The translations under genes and the position numbers were made by a program. The notes beneath the pieces are model-generated. The model was not told the origin of the DNA, ran no database searches, and saw only the letters and a list, made by a program, of their open reading frames with translations. From positions 1 through 46,309 of the forward strand of contig CAYGRY010000013.1 of the NCBI GenBank assembly GCA_964352405.1: a stretch of 46,309 bases of DNA, in the 5' to 3' direction. Below are positions 7,876-16,334 of this stretch, in pieces. Each line of letters begins with the position of its first letter. The stretch's first letter is position 1. Source of the DNA: UBA4207 sp964352405. GTDB taxonomy: Bacteria > Bdellovibrionota > Bacteriovoracia > Bacteriovoracales > Bacteriovoracaceae.

Positions 7876-9153
7876 TTGATCGATAACCATAGCGAACTCT
7901 TCGAACTATCAAAAAAAATTATTCCAGGTGGAGTTCACTCACCTGTTAGAGGTTTTAAAGGCCTCCCTATGGCGCCACGCTTTTTTGAAAAAGCAGAAGG
8001 TGCCTACATCACAGATGTTGCAGGAAAAAACTATATTGATTTTTGCATGAGCTTTGGCCCTTTAATTTTAGGACACAGAGATCTCGACGTTGAGCGCGAG
8101 TTAAAATTCGCCCTTGAAAAAGGCTGGAGTTATGGCGCCTGTGAACCCTACTCTTTAAAACTTGCTCAATTTCTAGTTGAGCGTCTTCCTTTCATCGATC
8201 AAATTCGTTTTGTGAACTCTGGCACTGAAGCAGTTATGACGGCAATCCGCTTGGCCCGTGGCTATACTGGAAAAAGTAAAATCATTAAATTTGATGGCTG
8301 TTATCACGGACATGTCGATAGTATGCTTATCAAAGCTGGCTCAGGCCTAGCTGGCAGTGCCGATGCGTCTTCGGCCGGTGTCCCAAAAGGTGTATCAGAC
8401 GACACCCTCATCGTTGGGTTAAATGATATTGATGCGCTTAAAGCATGTTTCAAAGAACACTCTGGTGAAATTGCCGCTGTCTTTATCGAACCACTTCCGG
8501 CCAATAACGGACTTCTCATTCAGGATCTCGATTATTTAAAAGCGATACGCGAACTCTGCACAAAAGAGAATGCACTTCTGGTTTTTGATGAAGTGATCTC
8601 GGGCTTTAGAGTAGCATTTGGCGGTATGGCGAAACTTACAGGAATTAAACCTGATATCGTCACTTACGGAAAAATCATTGGTGGTGGACTTCCGGTCGGT
8701 GCCATTGGTGGACCAGAAAAAATAATGCAAAAGCTGGCGCCAGTTGGACCTGTTTATCAAGCAGGAACACTCTCGGCCAATCCTCTCGCCATGGTTGGCG
8801 GACTTGCCACTTTATCAAAGTTATCAACGGCAAGTTATGATGTGCTAGAAACTAAAACTAAAAAAATTGCTGATGTCTTTAGAAAATGGCTTTCGGAATA
8901 TGACGGTGGACGCTTTAGCGACACTAACGTTGTTCAGTTTGGTTCTCTTTTTTGGATGCATCCAAAAACACAAATCAATTTAAAGTCAATTTGTTGTATT
9001 CCACCAACTCTAAGTGAACGTTTTGCTCCAATGTTTGAGGTTCTATTAGAAAAAGGAATTTACATTGCTCCTAACGCTTGGGAAGTTGGATTTGCTTCCC
9101 TTGCTCATGATGACAATGTTATCGCTGAGCTTGAGCGAAGGCTTTGGAGCTAA
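7876..9153 (+). CDS. hemL: Glutamate-1-semialdehyde 2,1-aminomutase
   Basis: A PLP enzyme that turns glutamate-1-semialdehyde into 5-aminolevulinate, the product of HemA. The N-terminus has IIPGGVHSPVRGF, then VNSGTEAVMTAIRLARG (about 113-129), YHGHVDS, the PLP-Asp motif LVFDEVISGFR (235-245) and the Schiff-base lysine Lys266 in YGKIIGGGLPVGA, followed by QAGTLSANPLA. Length 425 is normal. The start is TTG at 7876, preceded by AAAGGA at a suitable distance; no ATG lies nearby in frame. It follows hemC/D by 14 bases and precedes the sensor kinase by three, so it sits in the middle of the operon. Confidence 0.96.
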   Translation: MIDNHSELFELSKKIIPGGVHSPVRGFKGLPMAPRFFEKAEGAYITDVAGKNYIDFCMSFGPLILGHRDLDVERELKFALEKGWSYGACEPYSLKLAQFLVERLPFIDQIRFVNSGTEAVMTAIRLARGYTGKSKIIKFDGCYHGHVDSMLIKAGSGLAGSADASSAGVPKGVSDDTLIVGLNDIDALKACFKEHSGEIAAVFIEPLPANNGLLIQDLDYLKAIRELCTKENALLVFDEVISGFRVAFGGMAKLTGIKPDIVTYGKIIGGGLPVGAIGGPEKIMQKLAPVGPVYQAGTLSANPLAMVGGLATLSKLSTASYDVLETKTKKIADVFRKWLSEYDGGRFSDTNVVQFGSLFWMHPKTQINLKSICCIPPTLSERFAPMFEVLLEKGIYIAPNAWEVGFASLAHDDNVIAELERRLWS

Positions 9154-9156
9154 TTA

Positions 9157-10044
9157 GTGCCAAGAAGAAACCTTCTCCTCATATTAAGTTTTTTATGGCT
9201 CAGTACACTTTTTGTACTTGGGGGCTGGTGGGTTTATTTAATGATCCAACTAGGTCACGTCATGGAAGCTGCAGTGTCGCCAGGCTTTGTACGCATGGTG
9301 AAATGGGAAGGTGGTACGTTCTTATTACTTCTGATTTTACTATCAGTTTCGTTAATGATCATGTGGTATCAAGATCAGCGTAAGACAAAATCAATTCAGG
9401 CTTTCTTTGCGTCCTTAACTCACGAATTAAAAACTCCCCTTGCTAGTATTCGTCTTCAAAGTGAAGTGATTGATGAGCTCGTTTCAAAAGTTGAAAATAC
9501 ACGTCTGCATGATTTAACCGGCAGGCTGATTGAAGATACGCAAAAGCTTGAAGACCAGATGGATAAAATTCTTCAACTTTCAAGGCTTGAGCGTGGTGGA
9601 AATTTAAATCCAAAGGCCATAGAACTAACGTCGTTTGTAAAAACAACTTTAGATAGATGGGGGCAAAGAATTGAAATTGACTATCATGATGAAGACCAAT
9701 TACCAGGTGTCATGGCAGATCAGTTTGCTCTCATGCTGGTTCTAAGAAACTTACTTGAAAACACCAGATCCCATGCCACTACAAAGCGCGCTAAAATCTC
9801 TATAACTTCTCAGATGGGTGTTGTTAAACTCACCTATCAAGATGATGGATTTTTTGACGGCGATGTTAATCGACTTGGCACACTTTTCTATAAGCATAAT
9901 TCTACCAAAGGTTCTGGTATTGGCTTATACCTCGCTAAAAAACTTATGCTCAAAATGGATGGTTTGCTTGGTATAAAACATCAAAGCGGCTCACTAGTGT
10001 TTGAACTGACTTTTAAAAGTGCCAGTGAAGTAGAAGCTGAATGA
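9157..10044 (+). CDS. Membrane sensor histidine kinase within the heme operon
   Basis: Residues 5-30 and 54-70 are membrane segments separated by only about 24 periplasmic residues, too short for a folded periplasmic sensor domain. The dimerisation/phosphoacceptor box is SLTHELKTPLASIR with His89; the N-box VLRNLLENTRSHA (about 195-207) is slightly unusual, with Thr-Arg where many have Ala-Val; the D-box is DDGFFDG and the G2 loop GSGIGLYLAKKL (252-263). Length 295. The start is GTG with GGAG eight bases upstream. It overlaps the response regulator by four bases (ATGA). Being placed between hemL and hemE suggests that it senses or controls heme or its precursors, or the envelope state linked to heme; this is inference. 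Confidence 0.9.
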   Translation: MPRRNLLLILSFLWLSTLFVLGGWWVYLMIQLGHVMEAAVSPGFVRMVKWEGGTFLLLLILLSVSLMIMWYQDQRKTKSIQAFFASLTHELKTPLASIRLQSEVIDELVSKVENTRLHDLTGRLIEDTQKLEDQMDKILQLSRLERGGNLNPKAIELTSFVKTTLDRWGQRIEIDYHDEDQLPGVMADQFALMLVLRNLLENTRSHATTKRAKISITSQMGVVKLTYQDDGFFDGDVNRLGTLFYKHNSTKGSGIGLYLAKKLMLKMDGLLGIKHQSGSLVFELTFKSASEVEAE

Positions 10045-10730
10045 GTGCCATCTTAATCGTCGAAGACGAACCGAATTTAGGTGTCACCTTAAATGAATAC
10101 CTCGCTAGCATTGGCTACACTTGTGCTCTGGCAACGACGGTAAAAGAAGCGAAACAAACATTTGAGCAAATGAAACCTGCAGTTGTTCTTATGGACATAG
10201 GACTTCCTGATGGTTCAGGGCTTGATCTTGCTCGAGAGTTTAGAAGTATTAGAAAAGACTTTGTCCTTTTGTTCTTATCTGCATTAAATGATCCAGAAGT
10301 TAGAGTTGAAGGACTTGAGATTGGGGCCGCCGATTATATTACGAAGCCATTTGCTCTTAAGGAGCTCACACTTAGACTAAAAAGAATTCTGGAAAACTCA
10401 TCAACATCTCTTCCGGACCAAATCAAAATAGGTCCACTTCAAATTCTATTTTCAAGCTATGAAGTCATTGATGCTAACGGTGAGATCATTGCATTGGCGC
10501 AAAAAGAATGTGCCATATTAAAACTGCTTTATACCAAAGCGTCTCAAGTTATCACCAGAGAAGAGATTCTTAATCAGGTTTGGGGTGACGATAAATTTCC
10601 AAGTGAGCGCACCATCGATAACTATATCGTTAAACTTAGAAAATGGTGCGAGACAGATAAACAGCAAAATCTATCAATACATAATGTGAGAGGAGTTGGA
10701 TACAAACTCACTCTTAGTTCAGGAGAATAA
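10041..10730 (+). CDS. OmpR/PhoB-family response regulator within the heme operon
   Basis: Receiver domain: acidic pocket VEDE (residues 7-10), phosphorylated Asp52 in VVLMDIGLPDGSG, Ser/Thr at LFLSAL and Lys in DYITKPFAL. The C-terminal half is a winged-helix DNA-binding domain ending in SIHNVRGVGYKLTL, with RTIDNYIVKLRKW as the recognition segment, so it is a transcription factor of the OmpR class. Length 229 is standard. It starts inside the end of the kinase gene (ATGA) and its stop lies one base before the hemE ATG, whose ribosome site is inside this gene. The target is unknown; autoregulation of the hem operon is a reasonable guess, and the palindrome upstream of hemA is one candidate site. 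Confidence 0.92.
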   Translation: MSAILIVEDEPNLGVTLNEYLASIGYTCALATTVKEAKQTFEQMKPAVVLMDIGLPDGSGLDLAREFRSIRKDFVLLFLSALNDPEVRVEGLEIGAADYITKPFALKELTLRLKRILENSSTSLPDQIKIGPLQILFSSYEVIDANGEIIALAQKECAILKLLYTKASQVITREEILNQVWGDDKFPSERTIDNYIVKLRKWCETDKQQNLSIHNVRGVGYKLTLSSGE

Positions 10731-10731
10731 C

Positions 10732-11763
10732 ATGGGTCTATTTCATAATCGTGATCAAACTGGATCAACAAGCGGAGTTCCTGTCTGGTTTATGCGTCAA
10801 GCCGGTCGCTATCATGATCATTATCAAGGCATAAAAGCTAAAAGCGATTTTATGACCATGTGTAAAGATCCTAAGCTGGCTCATGATGTCACCATGGGCC
10901 CTATAGAAGAATTTGATTTTGATGCAGCTATTTTATTTTCTGATCTTTTATTTCCATTAGAATATTTAGGCATGGGATTAGTCTATAAACCAGGTCCAAT
11001 CCTTGGAATGAAAATCTCAGATATGTCGAGCATCTTTGAACTTAAGCCTCAAGGAAACCCAGAAGACTTTTATCAGTTTCAAAAAGAAGCAACGAAACTT
11101 TTAAGAGCCTCACTTCCAAATACCAAAACTCTTCTTGGTTTTGTGGGGGCGCCGTGGACTCTTTATGCATACGCCGTTGAAGGCGGACATGCCGGAAACC
11201 TCATTGATGCAAAAAAGGGTTTATACGATGGACGTTGGACTCAGTTTTTAGAACGATTAATGCCAGGACTTCTAACCGAGATGATTCTTCAAGCAGAAGG
11301 TGGCGCTGATGCTGTCTGTATTTTTGATACAGCGGCCGGTGAACTTGATCGTTATCACTACGAAAAATATATTATTCCAGAACTTAGAAAACAGTGTATG
11401 GATTTTAAACGCCTACATCCTGAAACGAAGATCGTATATTATTCAAAACATACTCATATGGATTATCTTAAAGCTATTGAATGTGAAGCTATTGATGTTC
11501 TAGGAATTGATTGGCGCATGAATCTTCCACAAGCGCTTAAAGAGCTTGGTTCAGATTATATGATTCAAGGAAACTTTGATCCTTCCCTACTTCATCTTGA
11601 GTGGGAACATGTTGAAGCAGGGCTTGAAAGACTCTGGCAAAGTGTTCAAGGACAAGATCTATCTAGATGGATTATGGGACTTGGTCACGGAGTGCTACCA
11701 CTGACTCCACAAGAAAATGTGAAAAAAGCAGTAGCCTATATCCATAAAAACTTTAGGTATTAA
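10732..11763 (+). CDS. hemE: Uroporphyrinogen decarboxylase
   Basis: Removes four acetate carboxyls from uroporphyrinogen III to give coproporphyrinogen III, in the cytoplasm. WFMRQAGRY (residues 19-27) holds the substrate-binding arginines; LFSDLL has the catalytic Asp71; GFVGAPWTLYAYAVEGG and the C-terminal MGLGHGVLPLTP with its His complete the active site. From the ATG at 10732 the protein is 343 residues, a normal length. This start has AGGAG seven bases upstream; an in-frame start at 10696 would lie inside the regulator gene without a ribosome site. The stop codon overlaps the fabI stop on the other strand within TTAA. Last gene of the heme operon. Confidence 0.96.
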   Translation: MGLFHNRDQTGSTSGVPVWFMRQAGRYHDHYQGIKAKSDFMTMCKDPKLAHDVTMGPIEEFDFDAAILFSDLLFPLEYLGMGLVYKPGPILGMKISDMSSIFELKPQGNPEDFYQFQKEATKLLRASLPNTKTLLGFVGAPWTLYAYAVEGGHAGNLIDAKKGLYDGRWTQFLERLMPGLLTEMILQAEGGADAVCIFDTAAGELDRYHYEKYIIPELRKQCMDFKRLHPETKIVYYSKHTHMDYLKAIECEAIDVLGIDWRMNLPQALKELGSDYMIQGNFDPSLLHLEWEHVEAGLERLWQSVQGQDLSRWIMGLGHGVLPLTPQENVKKAVAYIHKNFRY

Positions 11764-12527
11764 GCACCCATAATAGCGAGACCGGAATCCACATAAAGTG
11801 TTTGTCCGGTCACGCCGCGAGAAAGATCACTAGCAAGATAAACGGCCATGCCGCCGACATCGTCTTGTGAAACATTTCTATGAAGTGGTGCTTTCTCTTC
11901 AACCATTTTAAAGACTTCCCGAAGTCCTGGAACTGCTGAAGAAGCAAGAGTTCTAATAGGCCCTGCAGAAATACAATTCACACGAATTGTTCTACGACCA
12001 AGGTCTTCTGATAGGTAACGAGTTGATGCTTCAAGCGCAGCTTTTGCCACTCCCATAACATTATAACCTTTAAGGACCTGCTGAGAGCCATGATATGTCA
12101 TCGCCATAACTGAACCTTCTGGATTCATTAAATCTTTAAGGTGATGACAGAGTCCTACTAAAGAAAAAGCTGAAACATCACAAGCAAGTTTAAAGCCTTC
12201 TCTAGAAGTGTCAGAGAAATCAGCTTTTAAATCATTACGATCAGCGAATGCTAATGAGTGAACGAGGATATCAAATTTGCCCCAGTTGGCTTCAACTGTT
12301 TTCTTTAGATTTTCATAATGAGCATCATTAGTTGCATCCATCTCACAAAGAAAATCACAACCAACTTCATTGGCCAGTGGTTCTACACGTTTTTTTAATC
12401 CATCATTTAAATATGTTAAAGCAACACTTGCACCGTGTTCTTTGAAAGCTTTTGTAATTCCCCAAGCGATACTCATGTCGTTAGCGACACCGAGAATAAG
12501 GGCTTTTTTTCCTTGCAATAAAGACAT
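11760..12527 (-). CDS. fabI: Enoyl-[acyl-carrier-protein] reductase (NADH), FabI type
   Basis: Catalyses the last reduction in each cycle of type II fatty acid elongation. It is a short-chain dehydrogenase with the FabI-style nucleotide motif GVANDMSIAWGI (residues 13-24), the HSLAFADR segment, Tyr145 in MTYHGS and the catalytic Y-x6-K (Tyr155, Lys162), then ISAGPIRTLASSAV, the substrate-loop wording of FabI rather than FabG. Length 255 is typical. The start ATG has GGAG upstream. It follows the response regulator by 52 bases on the same strand and converges with hemE with a four-base overlap, leaving no room for a terminator. Confidence 0.96.
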   Translation of the reverse strand: MSLLQGKKALILGVANDMSIAWGITKAFKEHGASVALTYLNDGLKKRVEPLANEVGCDFLCEMDATNDAHYENLKKTVEANWGKFDILVHSLAFADRNDLKADFSDTSREGFKLACDVSAFSLVGLCHHLKDLMNPEGSVMAMTYHGSQQVLKGYNVMGVAKAALEASTRYLSEDLGRRTIRVNCISAGPIRTLASSAVPGLREVFKMVEEKAPLHRNVSQDDVGGMAVYLASDLSRGVTGQTLYVDSGLAIMGA

Positions 12528-12579
12528 ATGAACTCCATTTAATATTCAGGGTAACGTTAGGCGAAAAAGGTCTTAGTGG

Positions 12580-13287
12580 TCAACGTGTTTTAAGGTGAAA
12601 ACGATAGCCGACACCACGCACCGATTCGAAATATTGAGGGTTTTTGGCATCATCTTCAAAATAACGCCTAAGTCTGACGATGAAATTATCTAAGGTGCGG
12701 GAAGTCACATCCTCACCAAAACCAAGCACTTCTTCTTGAATTTCTGCTCTTGGAATTGCTCTTCCTTGATTCTCAAAAAAGAATCTAAAGATCTCAAGTT
12801 CTTGTTCAGTCATGTCATGTTTTTGATCACGATGCGTTGCTGTTCTAGCTGAGAAATCAACTATATTTTCGTCATCATTTCCAAACAGAACAACCTCACC
12901 TTCTGTACCGCGATACCATCTTGATTTTTCCATTAACCTATTCACTCGAAGTAAAAATTCATCGAGAACAAAAGGTTTTGTTAAATAATCATCAACACCT
13001 TTTTCAAGTAGTTTTATTTTATCTTTACTAGCATCTTTGGCGGTTAAAATGAGAATTGGAATTTTTTCATCTTCAGCGCGAATATTAGAAACGAGTTGGT
13101 TTCCATCCATCACTGGCATCATTAAATCGACGATCAGAAGATGAGGTTTGAATGCTCGCCAAGCGGCAAGGCCTTTAGCCCCGTCAATAGCGACCTGAAC
13201 TTCAAAGCCTTGTAGAGATAAGTTGATTCGAAGTCCTTCAGCAATATGTTCTTCATCCTCAACAATGAGGATTCGCTCTTTTAGCAT
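12580..13287 (-). CDS. OmpR/PhoB-family response regulator
   Basis: Receiver domain with VEDEE (residues 9-13), phosphorylation site Asp54 in LLIVDLMMPVMDG, Thr in LILTAKD and Lys in DYLTKPFVL. The C-terminal winged helix ends in YFESVRGVGYRFHL, with RTLDNFIVRLRRYF as recognition helix. Length 235. Its ATG overlaps the kinase stop by one base (TAATG), so kinase and regulator form one transcription unit. It is upstream of fabI by 52 bases, so fabI may be co-transcribed with this pair, which would link the sensor system to membrane lipid synthesis; that link is inference from position. Confidence 0.93.
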   Translation of the reverse strand: MLKERILIVEDEEHIAEGLRINLSLQGFEVQVAIDGAKGLAAWRAFKPHLLIVDLMMPVMDGNQLVSNIRAEDEKIPILILTAKDASKDKIKLLEKGVDDYLTKPFVLDEFLLRVNRLMEKSRWYRGTEGEVVLFGNDDENIVDFSARTATHRDQKHDMTEQELEIFRFFFENQGRAIPRAEIQEEVLGFGEDVTSRTLDNFIVRLRRYFEDDAKNPQYFESVRGVGYRFHLKTR

Positions 13288-14234
13288 TAATCCCCCATGC
13301 TCAACGGAAGACTTAGCTGAAAAGTACTTCCTGCATTAAGACCAGGACTAGTAGCATCGATAGTACCTTTGTGAAGTTTTGCCACAACTGTAACAAGGTA
13401 TAATCCAAGACCTGAGCCTTTACTCGTTTTACCAACCTGATAAAACTTTCTAAAGATTTTCTTAATTTCATTTTGCTCAAGTCCAACACCGTTGTCTGTA
13501 AAAGAAATTAAGACTTGTGAGTGTTTCTTTTGCAGATGGATTTCAAGCTTTTTATTTTCACCATGATTATAAACGAAAGCATTATTAATGAGGTTCATGA
13601 CCATCATTTCAAATAATGGTGGATCAATTTGAATTTTAACTGACTCGCATTGTGATTCAAATTGAATCAACTTTCCAATTTCTGGATTATTATTTTTAGC
13701 AACGATTTCATTTAAGTACTGATTCGCTTCAACCGTTGTAAAATTAGGCTCGTATTTCTTTTCTTCAATTTTGGCTAAATTTAAAATTTGATCAACATTT
13801 GAGGCCAAGCGATCAGTATCTTTTCGCATAAACTCAATATACTTAAGTGCGTCCTCACGAGGAAGATCGTGCCTAGAAAAGGTGTCTAAAAAAAGCCTGA
13901 TTGAAGCAATGGGAGTCTTTAACTCATGCGTAAAACCACTAATAAAGTTTTGTTGCATACGATAAAGTTGAATCAGCTTTTGGTAGTAAATGAAAACAAG
14001 TGAAAAGCCCAAAATAATAGAGCCGACCAAAATTGAAAGAACAAGGATTGTTACCCAAGTGTGAGAATCAAGCAGTTGCCTAGCATCAAGATTGTGCTTT
14101 CTAACAAACATCGCAAAGGCGTCATTGACCCTTAAATACGAGGTGATGTAGAGATATAATGACGTACCAAGTGCCAGTAATGAAAAAACAAAAATGGTAA
14201 CAGGCCTAAGTAGCCAGCTTGATTTGGCAAACAT
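13287..14234 (-). CDS. Membrane sensor histidine kinase
   Basis: Two membrane segments (about residues 10-31 and 61-83) enclose a short periplasmic loop of about 28 residues. The phosphoacceptor box is FISGFTHELKTPIASIRLF with His103; N-box MMVMNLINNAFVYN; D-box TDNGVGL; F-box IFRKFYQ; G2 loop KGSGLGLYLV. Length 315. The long run KLIQLYRMQQNF between TM2 and the His box acts as a signalling helix, with no separate HAMP domain obvious. Together with the regulator at 12580-13287 it forms a complete two-component system, divergent from deoC with 34 bases between the starts. The stimulus is unknown; the tiny periplasmic loop suggests membrane or intramembrane sensing. Confidence 0.92.
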   Translation of the reverse strand: MFAKSSWLLRPVTIFVFSLLALGTSLYLYITSYLRVNDAFAMFVRKHNLDARQLLDSHTWVTILVLSILVGSIILGFSLVFIYYQKLIQLYRMQQNFISGFTHELKTPIASIRLFLDTFSRHDLPREDALKYIEFMRKDTDRLASNVDQILNLAKIEEKKYEPNFTTVEANQYLNEIVAKNNNPEIGKLIQFESQCESVKIQIDPPLFEMMVMNLINNAFVYNHGENKKLEIHLQKKHSQVLISFTDNGVGLEQNEIKKIFRKFYQVGKTSKGSGLGLYLVTVVAKLHKGTIDATSPGLNAGSTFQLSLPLSMGD

Positions 14235-14268
14235 GGATGAATAATACCATTAATGGAAAGACGAAGTC

Positions 14269-14940
14269 ATGACTACTCTCCCTTTAGAATCATATATCGA
14301 CCATACTCTATTAAAGCCTGAGGCAACTGAGGCTCAGATAAAAACGCTATGCAGCGAGGCTAAGCAGTTTAACTTTAAAACTGTCTGTGTGAACCCTCAA
14401 TTTGTGGCCCTTGCAGCAAAAGAGTTAAAGAATACTGAAGTCGGAGTTTGTACAGTTATTGGATTTCCGTTAGGTGCTTCAACAAGTGAAACTAAAGCTT
14501 TTGAAACAACTGACGCTATTAAAAATGGTGCGACAGAAATTGATATGGTGATTTCAATCGGAAATTTAATCTCAAGAAATGATTCTATCGTCCTTAGAGA
14601 TATCGAGGCCGTGGTTAAGGCTGCAGGGAAAACACCTGTAAAAGTCATTTTAGAAACAGCACTATTAACTCAAGATCAAATCGCCAAGGCCTGTCAGTTA
14701 TGCACTGATGCCAAAGCAAGTTTTGTTAAAACATCTACGGGATTCTCAACTCGAGGTGCTAGCATCGATGACATAGTTATCATGAAAGCAAATATCTCTA
14801 GTGAAATGAAAATTAAAGCTAGTGGTGGAATTCGCACAAAAGAAGATGCTCTGAAATATATTGATGCTGGAGTTGATAGACTTGGCACAAGTGCTGGAAA
14901 AGAAATTTTAAAAGGCGAAGTTTCCAATAAAGATTACTAA
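14269..14940 (+). CDS. deoC: Deoxyribose-phosphate aldolase
   Basis: Class I aldolase splitting 2-deoxyribose-5-phosphate into glyceraldehyde-3-phosphate and acetaldehyde, used in deoxynucleoside catabolism. YIDHTLLKPEAT opens the protein; Asp92 in GATEIDMVISIG is a catalytic acid; Lys154 in SFVKTSTGFST forms the Schiff base and Lys183 in MKIKASGGIRT is the second catalytic lysine. At 223 residues it is the short DeoC class. It stands alone on plus between the divergent kinase and a convergent minus-strand gene that overlaps its last four bases. For a predatory lineage, prey DNA is a plausible substrate source, but that is inference. The ribosome site is weak. Confidence 0.96.
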   Translation: MTTLPLESYIDHTLLKPEATEAQIKTLCSEAKQFNFKTVCVNPQFVALAAKELKNTEVGVCTVIGFPLGASTSETKAFETTDAIKNGATEIDMVISIGNLISRNDSIVLRDIEAVVKAAGKTPVKVILETALLTQDQIAKACQLCTDAKASFVKTSTGFSTRGASIDDIVIMKANISSEMKIKASGGIRTKEDALKYIDAGVDRLGTSAGKEILKGEVSNKDY

Positions 14941-15428
14941 GGCTTAAGCTTTAAAGTTTTCATCATGGATTCGGCATCATCTTTATATTCTTTAAAACTC
15001 GCTTCATTACCTGCTAAATTAAAATAAATGTATCTTGAATTATTCTTAAAGATAGCAATTTGAGAAAAAATGATTTTCTCAAGGCTATTATCGAAATAAT
15101 AATATTCAACGACAGAAAACATTTTTTTATTAAGCGTTTTATCTTTCTTTGAGTAGATATTTAAATTCTTATATTTTTTACTATTTTTCAGGATATTTTT
15201 TTCAATATCTTTTTGGATAAAATCCAATGGATCTTTAATATCTGCAGCATATTCTTTAATAAAGAATGATGCCGAATCTCGATCTATAACAATGGGGCTA
15301 TAAGCAAAATAATCAGCACCAAAAGAATTCTCTTTGACACTCCAATCTTTAGGAAATGTAATACTGTAGTTTTGGGCCGCAAAAAGGGAGCTACAATAAA
15401 TGAGTGTCAAAAAAAGGTACTTATTCAT
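14937..15428 (-). CDS. Exported protein, possible PsbP/DUF1795-like fold
   Basis: From the ATG at 15428 the protein is 163 residues with a signal peptide MNKYLFLTLIYCSSLFAA and then a mature part that starts QNYSITFPKDWSVKE. The pattern of an N-terminal FPKDW strand, alternating beta-strands and a C-terminal helix ending DDAESMMKTLKL resembles small PsbP or DUF1795-type periplasmic proteins; this is fold-level pattern recognition, not a firm assignment. Its ATG lies inside the end of the upstream gene (eight-base overlap), so it belongs to the same transcription unit as the toxin-like and immunity-like genes. An in-frame ATG further upstream (15455) lacks a ribosome site. The mature part is rich in Lys and aromatic residues. 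Confidence 0.7.
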   Translation of the reverse strand: MNKYLFLTLIYCSSLFAAQNYSITFPKDWSVKENSFGADYFAYSPIVIDRDSASFFIKEYAADIKDPLDFIQKDIEKNILKNSKKYKNLNIYSKKDKTLNKKMFSVVEYYYFDNSLEKIIFSQIAIFKNNSRYIYFNLAGNEASFKEYKDDAESMMKTLKLKP

Positions 15429-15822
15429 TGATATAATAATGCCAGCGGTATTCATCTTCGTAAAGGGAGTACAACTTGTCCTCTTCTGTCGAAAACAGAC
15501 TTAATCCCATACATGGAACCCTAGCACTTGAGCTTAGAAATATCTCAAAATCAGCAATATCAAACCAAGTCCCAGATTTATTATCATGTAAACGAATACT
15601 ATAATTTGCTTTGTTAAAGTCAAAAGCTTCTAAGTCTAGGAAAACCAGCTTTTCATTATGAGAGTGAATACTATTCTTATTTGTTAAAAACTTTTCAAAC
15701 AGCCTGTTGGCATTTGTTTGATCTGTAGAAACTTCAAACGACGATGTTGAAAATAAATTTTCGAGCTTTTCTAAGTCAGATTGAATTAATTTTTTTAATT
15801 TGAGTTGTTCTATGGCATTCAT
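15421..15822 (-). CDS. Hypothetical cytoplasmic protein, candidate immunity protein
   Basis: A 133-residue acidic protein without signal peptide or membrane segment. It begins with an amphipathic Leu/Lys helix (MNAIEQLKLKKLIQSDLEKL) and contains the aromatic-rich segment YSLYEDEYRWHYYINE at the C-terminus. I do not recognise the family. The case for an immunity role is positional: its start lies two bases after the stop of an exported HNH-type nuclease toxin, and such acidic, non-exported small proteins typically follow polymorphic toxin genes. It overlaps the next gene by eight bases. If the upstream protein is not a toxin this reading falls. Confidence 0.7.
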   Translation of the reverse strand: MNAIEQLKLKKLIQSDLEKLENLFSTSSFEVSTDQTNANRLFEKFLTNKNSIHSHNEKLVFLDLEAFDFNKANYSIRLHDNKSGTWFDIADFEIFLSSSARVPCMGLSLFSTEEDKLYSLYEDEYRWHYYINE

Positions 15823-15824
15823 AA

Positions 15825-16334
15825 CTACGGATTTTCAACATGATAATAGATATGATGTTCCCCAGAGTTATCTTTAATTTTCATATACTTTTTAACAACG
15901 GAGCCACCAGATTCATCAGTTCCAAGTAAAGTGTAATCTCTATTGTTGGAGTAAGGATTTACATCAAGAGGCCTAGCAGCATGAAAGTGTGCTCCAGCTC
16001 CTTGCTCAAAGTCGTTGGTATGCTCAACGATGAACTTCTTATTACCTTCAGAATCTAAATATTCGTAATAACGTCCCTGATGGGTGACATTAGAATTGTA
16101 GACATAACCAGGCTGACCTCTTTTAGTCACATCCCCTGTTACGACATATTGTTTTTGCAGTCTAGCACCTCTTGGAATTCCGGCTAAATCTTTAGCTTTG
16201 CTCATGGCCTGTCGACGGTTACGTTGAAACGTGTTTGTGACATCATCAACAATATTATTAATGTCACAAGTTGCTGCAAATGTTTGAAAGCAAAATAGAA
16301 CGAGTAAAAATGAAATGAGTTGTTTTAAATACAT
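15825..16334 (-). CDS. Exported putative HNH/EndoVII-fold nuclease toxin (Tox-HNH-EHHH-like)
   Basis: The protein has a signal peptide (residues 1-20, ending CFQTFA before ATC) and a mature domain of about 150 residues. The C-terminal part carries the ordered motifs VEHT (Glu104, His105), HFHA (His116, His118) and EHHIYYH (His160, His161, His165), together with AGIPRGA near residue 51 and GRYYEYLDSEGNKKFIVEHT. This is the pattern I know from HNH/endonuclease VII-fold toxin tips of polymorphic toxin systems. Here it is not the tip of a giant protein but a separate short exported protein of 169 residues. It starts ten bases inside the end of the upstream exported gene and is followed after two bases by a candidate immunity gene. 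Targets and delivery route are unknown. Confidence 0.75.
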   Translation of the reverse strand: MYLKQLISFLLVLFCFQTFAATCDINNIVDDVTNTFQRNRRQAMSKAKDLAGIPRGARLQKQYVVTGDVTKRGQPGYVYNSNVTHQGRYYEYLDSEGNKKFIVEHTNDFEQGAGAHFHAARPLDVNPYSNNRDYTLLGTDESGGSVVKKYMKIKDNSGEHHIYYHVENP

